From Melieria omissa (lineage: Eukaryota; Arthropoda; Insecta; Diptera; Ulidiidae): a DNA stretch of 64,000 bases. The notes beneath the pieces are model-generated. The model was not told the origin of the DNA. It saw only the letters and a list, made by a program, of their open reading frames with translations, and did not search any database. The stretch spans positions 4,526,001 to 4,590,000 of the forward strand of contig OZ020267.1 of assembly GCA_963971225.1 (NCBI GenBank), in the 5' to 3' direction. A program made the position numbers and the translations under genes. Below, piece after piece: positions 62,439 through 64,000 of this stretch (position 1 is the stretch's first letter; each line of letters starts with the position of its first letter).

Positions 62439-64000
62439 ATAAGAGGAAAGACATTTTGAATTTTTGAGTAAAAGTCAAGTAACAAGTTTCACTAAAGAAC
62501 CAAAAATCATTAGGAGAGACATATGAACCATATTTAGGATACCGAACAACAAATGTATTCTCTAACCTTAATTTCCTTGCCAAACAAAGTCATATGGTTG
62601 CAAGACTGAATATTCTTGAATATCGTTGGTTTTCCCTTTCATCCCACCTAAGTATCATTTAAATCTATAGAGGCCTTTTATTTCTACATTCTACAAACAT
62701 TTGGGTTGTGTCTTTGAAGGCGTGTAAGGAGTGTTCTGCCGTAGATCCTTTCAACCATTTTTGGAACCTTCTGTCCAAGAATCTGAAAACGCTTCAACTC
62801 GAAGTTTGTTTAACGACGCATTCATTGAGTTCATTGCTTCAAATTCTCATCAAATGAAGAACTAAATGTTGCTCGATTTGAGTAACCAGTCTTTTTCAGT
62901 ATCTAAGAACTTTACGCACTCTATTCCTTCAAATGTTCTACCCTCCATGGCTTCATCCTGAAACATAAAATCTATAATTTTGAAATCGCGCTCGCATTTC
63001 TTCTTTGTCTCCATCTGCTAGTTTTGTCATTCGAAAAACTGGTCAAGGCTGTTGAGTTGTTGCGCATTTCAATTTTATGTCGAGTATGTGAAAAAATGTT
63101 AAATGCAGCAGTGAAAATGTCTCATCTCCGCCCCACTGCGCAGTTTTGCCAATATTTGCTGCGCTGTGCATCGAAACTGGACCGAATGGAATCGCTGAAT
63201 GGGCGCCGCAATCGAGTGTGTCGTATTTACGGCGCTTTCGAGCTGCCAGTGGAGCGCGCTGCACATTGCTGCAATGTCGTAAACAAGCGAAATATGTGAG
63301 AATGGGCAGCGCACGAAAGGACATCCGTGCACGCCGAGCGCGAACGCCGGCATGTGGTCGTAAAAGTGGTTTTGACAAAAGGACACGTTGGGTGACTGCT
63401 GACCATGCTGGCCAGTTAGACATGCTGTCACTATTTTGTTGTTGTTTCTGCGTTGCAAGTTTTACAACTTTCACGGAAAAAAGGATTTTCGTCAGCTTCT
63501 TTTAGTCCTTTTCGCTGTTTTCTGGTTCGCGCTGCGCTGTTGGAGAGTTTAACCCTTCAGTTGCACAATGGCAGCTACAACTACTACAACAACTACAATG
63601 GCGCGAAAATGCGCTCAATATGTTTTCCAAGCATGAAGGCATCAAAATTTTCTGCTGTTTTATGTTTTTTTCTGATATTTTCACTTTTTTATGGTTTTTG
63701 CTTAATTTTTGCTTTGTGCCAAAACTGAGGCGAGCAGTTTTTTATTTTATACGCCATGATTTATGACACCAGAAAAACCGGAATGCTAAAAACCCTTTCT
63801 GGAGATGCCGAAAATTAAATCCTTGTGCCATTCACAACAGGAAAATGTGTCAGACGCACACATCAACGCTTCAGCGCATGCAACATGGAGCGTTGTCCTG
63901 GCAAAAGGACACACACAAATGGCGACAACAGCTCAACAACAACACCAACAACTGATCAACATAATAAACAGCGAGCAGCAACAACTTTTGCATGAAATTC
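62439..64000. other. intergenic DNA to the window end
   Basis: GC-richer at about 63100-63420 with overlapping ORFs in several frames; no family recognised. Confidence 0.55.

Noticed and set aside
28000..64000. miR-iab-4/iab-8 hairpin expected upstream of abd-A
   Set aside because: I looked by eye for the conserved GTATACTGAATGTATCC core on both strands and did not find it. It is probably beyond the window, since the locus is expanded.
1..64000. CRISPR arrays, operons, bacterial mobile elements
   Set aside because: The window is insect nuclear DNA; repeats lack CRISPR spacing and no bacterial genes are present.

Overview
The window is eukaryotic DNA from a higher fly. The only protein-coding gene I can support is the Hox gene abdominal-A (abd-A), read from the minus strand. 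Three coding exons are present: 26695-27530 (N-terminus), 24439-24674 (YPWM hexapeptide) and a 48-nt microexon at 14187-14234 (the DWM of the TDWM motif plus linker). The homeobox exon is not in the window and must lie left of position 1. Phases across the two visible junctions match exactly and give a contiguous 373-residue N-terminal part of AbdA. The protein is clearly AbdA but not the D. melanogaster sequence, and the introns are long and full of transposon relics, so I infer a non-melanogaster schizophoran fly, possibly a tephritid (organism call is an inference).

Layout: 1-14186 is the left part of the intron before the homeobox exon. 14235-24438 is a 10.2-kb intron that splits the TDWM motif. 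24675-26694 is a 2-kb intron. 27531-32025 is probably a 5'-leader intron. 32026-32501 is a candidate non-coding first exon: it sits in a 647-nt stretch with no ATG on the minus strand and ends in a good splice donor. Everything to the right (about 32.6-64 kb) is upstream intergenic DNA. By synteny with the Drosophila bithorax complex this should be infra-abdominal (iab-3/iab-4-like) regulatory DNA. No second gene is visible there.

The non-coding DNA is a layered record of mobile elements. They include TTAA-flanked piggyBac-type MITEs with CCCTTTCG ends (at least eight copies or fragments, several internal families), hAT-type elements with 8-bp target duplications (two exact), a deleted mariner that keeps both ends of its transposase, a mariner MITE, three 5'-truncated non-LTR retrotransposon relics, two copies of an 80-nt foldback element, and several tandem arrays (an AT-rich array at 33.1-35.4 kb, a TTTTA/TTTCA pentamer array at 40.5-41.0 kb, a ~130-bp array at 60.8-61.8 kb and a ~190-bp triplet at 10.9-11.5 kb).

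The most useful follow-up points are: the NAGNAG acceptor that adds or drops one Ser in AbdA; the frame-neutral microexon carrying the TDWM motif; an out-of-frame upstream ATG overlapping the AbdA start; the ATG-free leader; CTCF-like sites at 7.1, 48.0 and 53.6 kb that could mark domain boundaries; and the near-perfect 80-nt hairpin at 49.3 kb. I found no wholly new system. The novelty is at the level of splicing, regulatory candidates and repeat families.
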